Assembly (NCBI RefSeq): GCF_903772925.1
Contig: NZ_LR812090.1
Coordinates: 2,872,333-2,936,332, forward strand
Origin: Alteromonas macleodii
Lineage (GTDB): Bacteria > Pseudomonadota > Gammaproteobacteria > Enterobacterales > Alteromonadaceae
Direction of reading: 5' to 3'
Length of the DNA stretch: 64,000 nucleotides
The notes beneath the pieces are model-generated. The model was given only the letters and a program-made list of their open reading frames with translations. It ran no database searches and was not told the origin of the DNA. Of this stretch, positions 18,761-27,895 are shown in pieces; positions within the stretch are counted from its first letter, which is position 1; each line of letters starts with the position of its first letter. The translations under genes and the position numbers were made by a program.

Positions 18761-21700
18761 ATGTATAAAAAATTTAAACTTAATGCGATCACAACCGTGG
18801 TGGTCGCGTCTTGTTTGAGTCAGCCTCTGTGGGCACAAGAAGCCCCTAAAGAGTCAGACGAAGAGTTGGTCGAACGCGCTGCAACTAAGAACGAAGAGTC
18901 CGATATTGAAGTTATAGAAGTTCAGGGTATAAAAGGAAGTTTACAGAAATCGGTCAACTCCAAACGCTTTAATGACAGCGTTTCAGATTCGATACATGCT
19001 GAAGATGTGGGTAAATCTACCGACCAAAACATTGCTGACGCCCTATCGCGTGTTACCGGCGTTACGGTACAAGAAGAAGCTGGTGAAGGTACCAGAATAT
19101 CGGTACGCGGCGCTGGTCCGTCTTTGAACCAAGTGTCTATTAACGGTGTGGCGTTAACAGGCGGTTTAAGCGGTGGCGGCGGTAATGGCGTTAACAATAA
19201 CAGCGTTGATTTGAGTTCGTTTTCTGCTGATATTCTATCTTCGATAGATGTAGTAAAAACAGCCGCTGCAGACCAAGACGAAGGCTCTCTCGGCGCCAAT
19301 ATCGAACTGAAAACCGTACGTCCCCTATCGTTAAACAAGCCCCGCCGCTCTTTTACTGTTGAAGGTAGGCATAACGAGTTTGCTGACGATGAAGACTACC
19401 GCATTGTTGGAAGTTTCTCAGAAAAGCTATTTAACGATCGACTAGGTTTCATCATAACCGCCACAAAAGACCGACAAAATACTCGCGTCGACAGAATAGA
19501 TACTAATTGGGCTAACCAAGCTATCCAGATAGCAGATGCATTCGATGAAGGCAGCCGAGCACGTCCAGCCACTGACCTCGCAACCGGTCAGCCTATTCGG
19601 GTTCTTGGTTACCAGCGCGACAACAGTGGTGAACTTATCCTTGGCGAAGACGGCCAGCCCTTATTAAACCCCATTGAAAGTCTCTTAAACTACGACCCTT
19701 CAACCCAAACATTGGTTGAGGGTGACTTATTTGTAATGGGCCGTGAGTTCATAAACTACAACTTAAATACCGATCAACGCGACAGATTGTCTATTTCAAC
19801 GGGTATTCAGTATGAAGTAAGTGACGACACTATGCTTCAGGTCGATATAACACATACGAATCAAAAAATACTCACCGATAATCACCGCATGTTTATGAAC
19901 ATTGCACCGTTGACCCCGCTTATTCACCCTGACGATAACAACGTTGCACTCAATGTGGTGGACCTTTCTACCAATACATTGCAGCGCTCAACCAGTCGCT
20001 CAATAACGGGGGGATTCAATAGAGCAAGAGGCTTGCGAGAACTCACAACCAATGTTGTTACGTTAGATCTTTTCCACAGCTTTACCGACGACTTAACCAT
20101 GAATCTACGAGCTGGTTATTCGGGTTCTGAAGATGAAACACCTGATAGATCTGACCCGGATGCGTTCTTTACTATAGGCACAGCGACCTGGGGCACTGCA
20201 GGTCGAAACGTCGTTGAGGCCATGCCATCAGATATTCTTGAACTTGTAGGCTACGACTGTACGCAAGGCTCACTGTCAGACTGCGAATATTTTACGGGAA
20301 GCACACCGGGTGAATTTGATGCTTTTGACGGCAGTGCCAACAGTGTGACCAGCCGATTTAACCCGTTTGATTTACAACACAATCACCTTGGAAATCTAGC
20401 ATTTAGAGAAAATAAATTCGAAGATACCAATAAGTCTCTGTTCATTGACTTTGATTATGCGCTCGATAATGACTACGTGACCAGCATAGAGTTTGGCGGA
20501 AAGTACTCTCATAGAAACCGTGACGTATCGATTAAAAATACTGCTATTACTAACGGTGAAGATCTTATTGCGCTTGATGATCCTGACGCCGAATTTGAGG
20601 TGCGAGGCTTAGCGTCTATTCGCGTTGCTAACATGCTGTCTGGTGAAGCATTTCCTTATGACAATTACGGCGAGGATCTACAAGCAAATCGCGACAATGC
20701 ATTTTGGGGAGGTTGGCCATTACTTGATGCCCAAAAAGCATTAGAACTACTATCGGGTAAAGATGCGTCTGAAGTTGGCGTACGTTTTAGCGACCAAGGT
20801 ACTCGCGAAATAACGACCGAAACCATGGCTGCTTACTTCAAAGCTAATTTTGAATTTATGGATGGCCGTCTTACCGGTAACATTGGTGTTCGCTACGTAA
20901 AAGATGAAAACGAAGCGTCTGGTATCGGCGGCATCAACTATATCAGAGCACCGCAAGTCATTGACCCATACAACTTGTTTGTAGAAAGAGACTTGGGTAA
21001 CACGAACCTTGACCCTTGTCCGTTAGGTATACCTATTGCCAACGGTGATACCCGCTACGCACCACAAAATGAAGCAGAACTAAGCAACTGCTGGGCGTGG
21101 GCGCTAACCCACGGATACAACTTTAATAATGCGGCAACCATTCCTTTTGACGTAAACACGGGGCAATTCCTAGTTGTTGGTCCTGACGGGCAAACTGGCT
21201 TAGACGTAAACCGTTTAGTATTTCAAGATGAAAATGGCAACTTTGTTTTTAATGAGTTACCAGGGCAAGTATATGACTCGAACGGTAACTTAGTGCCAAC
21301 AAATGCTTCAAGCTGGGCGCGCTTTAACCAGACTGGCTATGTTTGGCCTTTCCTGGACAGAAGTACATCGTTCACTGGCCCAAATGGCACGGGCCAAGAA
21401 GTTCAAGTTAGAACCGCGCCAGTGACTGATGACGCATCAAGTTCTATTTGGTTACCGAGTTTGACGTTAAATTATGCGTTGAACGAAGAGACTATCGTGC
21501 GATTCGCGTTAACTAAAACAATGACGCGGCCGCGATTTGACTCTTTAAACCCTTCTGCTTTTATCCGCGAAAACCAGTTTGGCTTAGCCTCGGGTAACGC
21601 GGGTAATACAGCACTTAAACCGCTTACTTCGAACAATATCGACTTATCTTACGAATGGTACTTCAGTGACTCTGGATTGTTGTCTGCGGCGTTCTTCTAC

Positions 21701-22489
21701 AAAGATATGGATAACTTCGAGGAGACAGTAGTCACCCCTTTCCATTATCGAGACGTAAGAGAAGAAGTTGATTTACAAAGCTCTGACCTTCTTCTCGACT
21801 TTGACGAAAACCGCACACCAGGGGGAGAAGACGACTGTCATCCACTTCGCCTTGCAGCTGGTTTCTTTGAGCAGTGGAGAATTGAATGTGATGTTGCCAA
21901 TATCACCACCTCAAAAAATGGCTCTGGTGCTACTATTGAAGGCCTAGAGCTAGGTTATACACAAAACTACGACTTCTTACCGGGAATCTGGTCTGGTTTT
22001 GGCGCTACTATCAACTACACCTATCAGAAATCTGAATCTGACCCTGTAGAAATTGGAAATTCTGGACGTTTTCTTAAGCCTTTGCCACAGCCTTTTACAC
22101 CTAGACACTCGGCAAACGCAACGCTGTTTTATGAAAAAGATGGCATTCAGTTAAGACTGGCGCACCGTTACACCGGTCAGCAACTGGTAAACCGAGGGTT
22201 ATCTGGCGTATCGCTTTGGCAGGATGAATCTCACAGATTAGATTTCAGTGCATCTTATGCGATTAACAAAAACCTCACGGTAACGTTTAACGCGCTAAAC
22301 ATTACAGACGATACAAGAAGAAACTTTGTTACCGCAGCCAATGCCATTAACCCGAATAACGTTAATAGCAATGAAATCGTGCTTGACGAAGGCAGCGTGT
22401 ATGAGGATAGCAGTATTCCACAAGAGCGCACGGCATCGCTATTCAAGTTTGGTCGTCAATTCCGAATTGGTCTTCGCGGAACTTTCTAG
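18761..22489 (+). CDS. TonB-dependent receptor, large (1242 aa)
   Basis: An outer-membrane importer, longer than most. The signal peptide ends at PLWAQ. The plug begins near residue 50 (VIEVQGIKGSLQKSVNSKR) and includes DSIHAEDVGKSTDQNIADALSRVTGVTV and ISVRGAGPSLNQVSINGV, with a glycine-rich insert. The barrel ends in RIGLRGTF. It is paired with a downstream surface lipoprotein, a gene order typical of Gram-negative glycan-import loci outside Bacteroidetes. The lipoprotein carries the same module as the large GH82, which suggests the pair handles GH82 products. Ligand identity is inferred. Confidence 0.92.
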   Translation: MYKKFKLNAITTVVVASCLSQPLWAQEAPKESDEELVERAATKNEESDIEVIEVQGIKGSLQKSVNSKRFNDSVSDSIHAEDVGKSTDQNIADALSRVTGVTVQEEAGEGTRISVRGAGPSLNQVSINGVALTGGLSGGGGNGVNNNSVDLSSFSADILSSIDVVKTAAADQDEGSLGANIELKTVRPLSLNKPRRSFTVEGRHNEFADDEDYRIVGSFSEKLFNDRLGFIITATKDRQNTRVDRIDTNWANQAIQIADAFDEGSRARPATDLATGQPIRVLGYQRDNSGELILGEDGQPLLNPIESLLNYDPSTQTLVEGDLFVMGREFINYNLNTDQRDRLSISTGIQYEVSDDTMLQVDITHTNQKILTDNHRMFMNIAPLTPLIHPDDNNVALNVVDLSTNTLQRSTSRSITGGFNRARGLRELTTNVVTLDLFHSFTDDLTMNLRAGYSGSEDETPDRSDPDAFFTIGTATWGTAGRNVVEAMPSDILELVGYDCTQGSLSDCEYFTGSTPGEFDAFDGSANSVTSRFNPFDLQHNHLGNLAFRENKFEDTNKSLFIDFDYALDNDYVTSIEFGGKYSHRNRDVSIKNTAITNGEDLIALDDPDAEFEVRGLASIRVANMLSGEAFPYDNYGEDLQANRDNAFWGGWPLLDAQKALELLSGKDASEVGVRFSDQGTREITTETMAAYFKANFEFMDGRLTGNIGVRYVKDENEASGIGGINYIRAPQVIDPYNLFVERDLGNTNLDPCPLGIPIANGDTRYAPQNEAELSNCWAWALTHGYNFNNAATIPFDVNTGQFLVVGPDGQTGLDVNRLVFQDENGNFVFNELPGQVYDSNGNLVPTNASSWARFNQTGYVWPFLDRSTSFTGPNGTGQEVQVRTAPVTDDASSSIWLPSLTLNYALNEETIVRFALTKTMTRPRFDSLNPSAFIRENQFGLASGNAGNTALKPLTSNNIDLSYEWYFSDSGLLSAAFFYKDMDNFEETVVTPFHYRDVREEVDLQSSDLLLDFDENRTPGGEDDCHPLRLAAGFFEQWRIECDVANITTSKNGSGATIEGLELGYTQNYDFLPGIWSGFGATINYTYQKSESDPVEIGNSGRFLKPLPQPFTPRHSANATLFYEKDGIQLRLAHRYTGQQLVNRGLSGVSLWQDESHRLDFSASYAINKNLTVTFNALNITDDTRRNFVTAANAINPNNVNSNEIVLDEGSVYEDSSIPQERTASLFKFGRQFRIGLRGTF

Positions 22490-22504
22490 TTAATCAATTA
22501 ATAA

Positions 22505-22524
22505 GGCCAGATTTCAGTCTGGCC
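22505..22524 (+). terminator. hairpin between receptor and lipoprotein genes
   Basis: The stem GGCCAGA / TCTGGCC has a 6-base loop, 15 bases after the receptor stop, without a proper T-run. It is more likely an mRNA stabiliser or weak attenuator than a full terminator. A similar hairpin follows the receptor gene at 4195-7059. Confidence 0.5.
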
Positions 22525-22549
22525 AATTTCACATTTTTGGAGAAGTAAG

Positions 22550-24298
22550 ATGAAGAAAAACTTACTACAAATATCTGCTCTCGCTGCTTCGGTAACAATT
22601 GCGCTTACAGGATGTGGCGGTGGTACTGACGAAGGCTTTGACCCAAATTTTAGTGCAGATGCCCCCCTAGAGATATCTATGCCAATGTTAACGGCAGAAA
22701 TGACAGAAGAATCGGGAGAACAAACGATTGATTTGGTAGCCGGCGTTACTGTAGATGGTGAGCCAGCCCAAGGAAATATCGTTATTTCTGACTTACAGTT
22801 CACCACATCACCTCTATATAGAACACCGCAGGCGCCTTCTATTGGACAGCCCAATCAAACCATATCGCCATTTACTGTAGACGGTAGAAACTTGGTTGTG
22901 GACACGGATTTATTCGCCGATCGTTTAAGTACATGTGATACCAGTGACAACTTCGGTTCGACACCAGGGTCTGAACCTGACGGTCTTCTAGACAACCCTC
23001 CATCGGTCACCTATACCATCGATTTTGCCATAGACAATGGATTCAACTTACAGCCGGGGGAAGTATTACCCCGACGGACACTTGAACTAACCGTAAATGC
23101 TATTTTTGATGACGTAGAAAGCGTCACTGCCGAACCTATCAGAGTTTCTCTTGGTAAAGAAGGCTCGTTATTTGCCACCGTGCTGCCCCAAAAGGCATGC
23201 GACCAACGTTTATCTTATAGCGTAGCGGATGAGAGCATTGCGACAATAGATGAAAACGGCAATATCACCACCCTAGCTATAGGTGAAACTACGGTAACCG
23301 TTACAAGCTTAAGCAACCCAGAGCTATCAACAACAGTGGCCTTGGAAGTGTTTTCTGAATTCACATTAAACCTGACGAATAAAGACATTGATGAAAACGG
23401 GCTAACAACCGACATTAAAACCACCCCATCTTGTGTTTCTGCGGGTTTGTACGTTGAACCACAACCCGCTTCAGGGGAAACGCTTACTGGAGAGTATACC
23501 TACGAGTGGGCTTCATCTAACGAAATCGATTTCCCGTTAGCTGAAACCATACACTACGGCGAAGATGGATTGGGCCGCTTTAGCGCAGGGGATATAAACA
23601 ACGTAGGCTCACGATTTGAGGCAAGCGTTAGCTATTTATCGGGTGATACCGGATCTTTTCCGAGTGATGAGGTAGAAAGCAAAAGTTCCACCGTTATTGT
23701 TGAAAAGAACTTGATGTGCGACCCAGGAACATCAGCCCATCCGGCTGGGTTTAACACCGACTTTAACCTAGATGGTGAAGGTGCGCCTTGGAAGCCTGAT
23801 GGCTTAGTGACTGCTGTGGACGATTCCTTGTCTGGAAAGGCTTTGGAAGTGACCATGACGAATGTAAATAACGGGTTTACTCGTATTTTGCAGCAGGTCT
23901 TTAATAAGCAACGCAACTGGCACAGTTCAACCTACGGACTAGGCGGCGCTAGCGTTGGGAAAACGTATAAGTTTGCCATGTGGGTTAAATTACAAGAAGT
24001 ACCGGAAACAGAAGTTCAGCTTCGCCACATTGTGCTTCCTTTTGCCTACCAAGACGGACCCACAGGGCCAGGTTTTGACAGAAGACTGGAAGCGGCAGGA
24101 ATATTCACTTCTACGCTTCGACCTACTACTGAGTGGCAGCTTGTCGAATTCGTCGACGATGCTACTGGTAGCCAAGAATGGTCAGTCCCTGAAAACTGGA
24201 CTGTGGTAACTGATGTATTCATTTTCTATGAATTCCTTGGCTTCCCTGTGGGCGCTAAAGTACTCATTGATGAATATTCATCGGTAGAAGTGCAGTAA
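22550..24298 (+). CDS. Surface lipoprotein with BIG2-like domain and C-terminal glycan-binding-type module
   Basis: A 582-residue lipoprotein (lipobox L-T-G-C, Cys22) with a GGAGAAG ribosome-binding site. Residues about 196-268 look like a bacterial Ig-like BIG2 domain (SVADESIATIDENGNITTLAIGETTVTVTS). Residues about 401-582 match the repeated modules of the GH82 at 13649-17599: L-R-H-x-V-L-P-F, then WQLVEFVDD, W-S-V-P-E-N-W, and finally VGAKVLIDEYSSVEV. It follows the large receptor gene after 60 bases. The likely role is a surface glycan-binding partner of the receptor, comparable to SusE/F-type proteins but unrelated in sequence. Carrageenan binding is inferred from the shared module. Confidence 0.78.
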   Translation: MKKNLLQISALAASVTIALTGCGGGTDEGFDPNFSADAPLEISMPMLTAEMTEESGEQTIDLVAGVTVDGEPAQGNIVISDLQFTTSPLYRTPQAPSIGQPNQTISPFTVDGRNLVVDTDLFADRLSTCDTSDNFGSTPGSEPDGLLDNPPSVTYTIDFAIDNGFNLQPGEVLPRRTLELTVNAIFDDVESVTAEPIRVSLGKEGSLFATVLPQKACDQRLSYSVADESIATIDENGNITTLAIGETTVTVTSLSNPELSTTVALEVFSEFTLNLTNKDIDENGLTTDIKTTPSCVSAGLYVEPQPASGETLTGEYTYEWASSNEIDFPLAETIHYGEDGLGRFSAGDINNVGSRFEASVSYLSGDTGSFPSDEVESKSSTVIVEKNLMCDPGTSAHPAGFNTDFNLDGEGAPWKPDGLVTAVDDSLSGKALEVTMTNVNNGFTRILQQVFNKQRNWHSSTYGLGGASVGKTYKFAMWVKLQEVPETEVQLRHIVLPFAYQDGPTGPGFDRRLEAAGIFTSTLRPTTEWQLVEFVDDATGSQEWSVPENWTVVTDVFIFYEFLGFPVGAKVLIDEYSSVEVQ

Positions 24299-24322
24299 AA
24301 TAGAAATTTTAGTTTGATACTA

Positions 24323-24348
24323 ACGCGGCCAAAAGGCCGCGTTTTTTT
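24323..24348 (+). terminator. Rho-independent terminator after lipoprotein gene
   Basis: ACGCGGCC-AAAA-GGCCGCGT is followed by a run of seven T. A strong end to the receptor/lipoprotein operon. Confidence 0.92.
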
Positions 24349-24745
24349 ATGCCCTTTTATCAACTTGCGTTAATTGTTTTTGATGGCAATTTACTCTTCC
24401 CGAACTTTGAACGGTTCTAAGTTTAGCGTTAAATGTTTCTTCACCCATTAATAGTAAATTAGGGATTAGTTCCCTTCTTTCGGTATTTCAAAACTAAGGC
24501 TGTCTAGTGGCAAAGACAATTAGAACGCTTGAAGTAACGTAGAGAGGGCAAAGTAATATAGCCTTAGGCGTTATAGAATGGCCTCTGACTGCTATGCCAC
24601 AGTTAGATGTAGTCTCCGGTAATTAAATATATTTAGTGAAAAATAATAGGCGTTAAGTGTGGGAGCTGAGGCGTAGGACAATTATTAAAATGGTTAGCTA
24701 TAAAAATGCATAGCAAAAAAGCTTACTGAATTAGTGCGCATAATA
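24349..24745. other. non-coding gap with nothing recognised
   Basis: About 400 bases between two facing terminators. I see no credible reading frame, no palindrome operator and no RNA-gene fold. It may be a remnant of lost sequence. Confidence 0.5.
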
Positions 24746-24771
24746 AAAAACCTCCTAAATTGGAGGTTTTA
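24746..24771 (-). terminator. Rho-independent terminator after aldehyde dehydrogenase
   Basis: AACCTCC / GGAGGTT has a 6-base loop; on the minus strand it is followed by TTTTTTATTA. It ends the cycloisomerase/dehydrogenase operon. Confidence 0.88.
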
Positions 24772-24812
24772 TATCAATCCAGCGGTTAGGGTCTCCCCTC
24801 TCTCAACAAGAA

Positions 24813-26243
24813 TTAAGCCATAAGCATGGATACACGCTTATTCGTATAGAACTCTTGCAGGCTATATTTCGAGCAGTCTTTACCCACACCACTTTGCTTC
24901 AAACCTCCATGGGGCAATTGCACAGAATAATGCGCTTCGTTAATGCACACACTGCCAGCTTGTATGCCTTTAGCTGCACTAAACGCTCTGCTTAAGTTCG
25001 TTGTATAAACGTAAGCCGCTAATCCAAACTCGGTATCGTTGGCTTTAGCGATGATGTCATCAGCATCAGAGAAAGGAATAATAGAAAGCACGGGACCGAA
25101 AATCTCAGTACGCGCGATTTCCATTTCCTCTTTTACATCAGTAAGGATGGTGGGTTCTAAATAAAAGCCGGTTGCTCTGTCGCTGGGAATGTTGCCGCCT
25201 AGAGCAATTTGAGCCCCAGCTTTAACAGCATCTTCTATTAATTTAAGTATACGACCACGTTCTTTTTCACTGCTAAGCGGGCCCATAAGGCGCTCCGCAT
25301 CATCGCCTGTGCCCAACTGTATACCGCTAGCGTGCGATACCGCCTTATCAATAAATTCGGCAACTCGTGATTCATGAACAAAGCAACGATTTGGCGATAC
25401 GCAAACTTGCCCCGAATTACCGTATTTAAGATTAACAATATCAATCACAGCTTTGTCTAAGTCAGCATCGTCATAAACCACTACAGGTGCATTGCCGCCA
25501 AGTTCTACCGAGAAATGCTTAACGCTGGTACACGCTGTCTTCATTGCATTAACACCTGCTCTGGTAGAGCCAATCATAGTGAATAATGCGGTAGTTTCGC
25601 TTGTTAATAGTGGATTAGTATTATCATAATTATTGCTAGTAATAATATTAATAACACCTGCAGGAAAACCAACCTGATGAGCAAGCTCTGCGCACTTAAG
25701 CGTTGCAAGTGGCGTCACTTGTGAAGGTTTGATTATACAGCTGCAGCCAGACGCTAAAGACGGTGCCAGCTTGTAACCTAAATTAAGAAGCGGGAAGTTC
25801 CACGCTAAATACCCCACCACTACGCCTAAGGACTGACGCTGGATGAAATGGTGAAAACGCTCGTCTGGATCAACAATAACAGGCTGCTCTATACGCTTCG
25901 CTTCTTCAACAAAAAAGCGCAAACAATTCGTTAGCATACCGAAATCATACTCTGCGTTATCGCGAGGCTTTCCTGTCTCTTCAATGAGGATTGCAATAAT
26001 TTCTTCCGCGTTTTCTTCAAGAAGTGCTGCATAGTCAAGAATAAGTTCAGCGCGCTTGGACAGCGGTGTAGAAGACCACTGTTTAAAGCCCTCATCGGCG
26101 AAGCCCAACGCTTCAACTACTTGAGACTCTGAAATATCAGGCACTTCGGTAATCACTTCACCAGTAGAAGGATTAAATACCGGAAAAGTTTTATCTGCGC
26201 CTGTTAATTCGCCATTAATTAACATCTTAAACGTATGGTTCAT
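24813..26243 (-). CDS. Aldehyde dehydrogenase, candidate 3,6-anhydro-D-galactose dehydrogenase
   Basis: The start is the ATG at 26243 (GGAG upstream), giving 476 residues; a TTG six codons earlier is unlikely. ALDH-superfamily features: the catalytic Cys281 in NSGQVCVSP, Glu247 in ELGGNAP and the cofactor segment GYLAWNFPLLNLGYKLAPSL. It overlaps the stop of the upstream cycloisomerase gene as ATGA, so the two are translationally coupled. In anhydrogalactose catabolism an NAD(P) aldehyde dehydrogenase makes 3,6-anhydrogalactonate, the substrate of a cycloisomerase. This pairing and the carrageenan setting support the D-anhydrogalactose version. The biochemical assignment is inference. Confidence 0.85.
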   Translation of the reverse strand: MNHTFKMLINGELTGADKTFPVFNPSTGEVITEVPDISESQVVEALGFADEGFKQWSSTPLSKRAELILDYAALLEENAEEIIAILIEETGKPRDNAEYDFGMLTNCLRFFVEEAKRIEQPVIVDPDERFHHFIQRQSLGVVVGYLAWNFPLLNLGYKLAPSLASGCSCIIKPSQVTPLATLKCAELAHQVGFPAGVINIITSNNYDNTNPLLTSETTALFTMIGSTRAGVNAMKTACTSVKHFSVELGGNAPVVVYDDADLDKAVIDIVNLKYGNSGQVCVSPNRCFVHESRVAEFIDKAVSHASGIQLGTGDDAERLMGPLSSEKERGRILKLIEDAVKAGAQIALGGNIPSDRATGFYLEPTILTDVKEEMEIARTEIFGPVLSIIPFSDADDIIAKANDTEFGLAAYVYTTNLSRAFSAAKGIQAGSVCINEAHYSVQLPHGGLKQSGVGKDCSKYSLQEFYTNKRVSMLMA

Positions 26244-27391
26244 TTTGTCTCCGTTTCGCAAAACACATAAGGTTTCATTGCGTCTAAATTAATCTCAACA
26301 CCTAAACCATTCCCGGAAGGCACGTGGGCATCACCATTTTCCACTACCACTTTTTGTGAAAATATATCGTCGCGCAAAGGGTTTTCAGTGCGGTCGTATT
26401 CTAAGAAGAGCGGTTTCTCTTCCGCTCGGCCTGGCTCGTGATAAGCCGTAGCCAGGAAGTGACAAGCACTGGCTAGATTAAACTGGGTTCCCCAAACATG
26501 TGGGATCATGTTTAACCCTTGTGATGAAGCCAAGGTTCTGATTTTAAGCGCTTCACTCGGCCCGCCGCAATAACCCAAGTCGGCCTGAACTAGCTGTACA
26601 CCACCAGCACTTAGTAATTTTTGAAAGCCAAAGCGAGTTTGTTCGCATTCACCGGTAGCAATAGGCGTCACGCATTTATCGCTTAACTGCCTGAACTGCG
26701 CTGCATGTTCTGGAGATAAAGGCTCTTCAAACCAAGCGTAATTGCACTCATCAAGAACCTTCCCTACCTTTATAGCTTCACTTAAATCAAATGCATGGTT
26801 TGAGTCTGCGGCTAATATTGTATTTGGGAAACGCTCGCGAAGCGCGCGAATAAAAGCGATATCGAAGTCGGGGTTTTTACCCACTTTAATTTTTAGCGCT
26901 TTGTAACCCTCGTCTACATAACCCTGCGCTTCTTCTAGTAAATGAGGTAGAAGTTTATCTTCGGGTAAATCGATGTAATACATACCAGTGGCATAGCAAG
27001 GTACTTTATCTCGGCATTTTCCGCCCATAAAAGTACTTACACTCTGGCCTAACGCTTTGCCTTTTACGTCCCACAGCGCCATATCTATTCCTGACATTGC
27101 TGCTGTCATAACGCCAGCCCTTGCAAAATCTAGTGAAGCGCGCCACATAAAATGCCACAATGCATCGGTTGAAAGCGCGTCTTGGCCGATAATACGAGGG
27201 GCGTAGAACTTCTCTACTGCTGCCTGAATAACATCTGCTGGGCCATAACACTCTCCCCACCCACTAATACCATTATCAGTAATGATTTCGATAACGAGCA
27301 CATTGCGCTGATTGTAAAACCATTGAGAAAAACCAAAAGGCTGCTCGAGATGACACCGAAGATGATAGGTTTTAATACATTCAATTTTCAT
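26240..27391 (-). CDS. Enolase-superfamily (mandelate racemase-like) enzyme, candidate 3,6-anhydrogalactonate cycloisomerase
   Basis: The ATG at 27391 gives 383 residues; a TTG four codons earlier is possible. The N-terminal capping domain is at about 1-120. The barrel has K167-I-K169, metal ligands Asp196 (ADSNH), Glu222 (FEEPL) and Glu248 (TGECEQ), and His298 (IPHVWG). This is the mandelate-racemase pattern with a KxK base and a distal His. Enzymes of this group include sugar-acid dehydratases and the anhydrogalactonate cycloisomerase of agar degraders. It is the first gene of an operon with the aldehyde dehydrogenase, behind operator site 6. Together with DgoK and DgoA in the window it would supply 2-keto-3-deoxygalactonate. 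A galactonate-dehydratase role is the main alternative. Confidence 0.85.
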   Translation of the reverse strand: MKIECIKTYHLRCHLEQPFGFSQWFYNQRNVLVIEIITDNGISGWGECYGPADVIQAAVEKFYAPRIIGQDALSTDALWHFMWRASLDFARAGVMTAAMSGIDMALWDVKGKALGQSVSTFMGGKCRDKVPCYATGMYYIDLPEDKLLPHLLEEAQGYVDEGYKALKIKVGKNPDFDIAFIRALRERFPNTILAADSNHAFDLSEAIKVGKVLDECNYAWFEEPLSPEHAAQFRQLSDKCVTPIATGECEQTRFGFQKLLSAGGVQLVQADLGYCGGPSEALKIRTLASSQGLNMIPHVWGTQFNLASACHFLATAYHEPGRAEEKPLFLEYDRTENPLRDDIFSQKVVVENGDAHVPSGNGLGVEINLDAMKPYVFCETETK

Positions 27392-27461
27392 TTTAAGACT
27401 CAACTTTCACGACAGCCATGGTGGCGTACTTTACATCACCACCGCATTATATAATAAATAT

Positions 27462-27476
27462 AAACATATGATGTTT
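27462..27476. promoter_or_regulatory. palindromic operator, site 6
   Basis: AAACATATGATGTTT, perfect match, 70 bases upstream of the cycloisomerase start. On the minus strand a TATAAT (27446-27451) lies 10 bases downstream of the palindrome, so a bound protein would sit between the -35 and -10 positions. The 504-base divergent gap to the GH127 gene holds sites 6 and 7 and nothing else I recognise. Confidence 0.78.
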
Positions 27477-27621
27477 GCATTTCAACCAAATTGACAGGTT
27501 TTTAACAAGAAATGTATAAACACTAGTATCGCGGAATATATCAACTCGTACACATCTCTTCAGTATTAGGCCTTTCAGACCTGAAAATTATGTGGGATAT
27601 GTTAAAAATTCTTGAAAAACA

Positions 27622-27636
27622 AAACATCATATGTTT
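27622..27636. promoter_or_regulatory. palindromic operator, site 7
   Basis: AAACATCATATGTTT, perfect match, 259 bases upstream of the GH127 start, implying a long leader or a distant promoter. Confidence 0.75.
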
Positions 27637-27895
27637 ACATTGATCTCAATTAAGTACTGTGTTGTCAATAACGCTTTAGTTGTTATCTCTAAACCACTAC
27701 TTTAATTTTCTAGCCCTCTATTTTCACAATTAGAAAGCGTATTGGCTGGGAAAAGCTAGGGGAAAGACAACAGGCAGATACGAAATAAAAAAGGTAAAAC
27801 CGAAAATAAATAGTGCTTAGTAAGCGCTAGTAGATAAGCGCCCAATGCACTGCTTATTTTCATAATGAATTTAATTATCGGTAGTGAGGTTTTCC

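Noticed and set aside
24349..24745. Search for a small RNA or lost gene in the gap
   Set aside because: No promoter-hairpin-T-run arrangement apart from the two terminators of the neighbouring operons, and no readable protein fragment.
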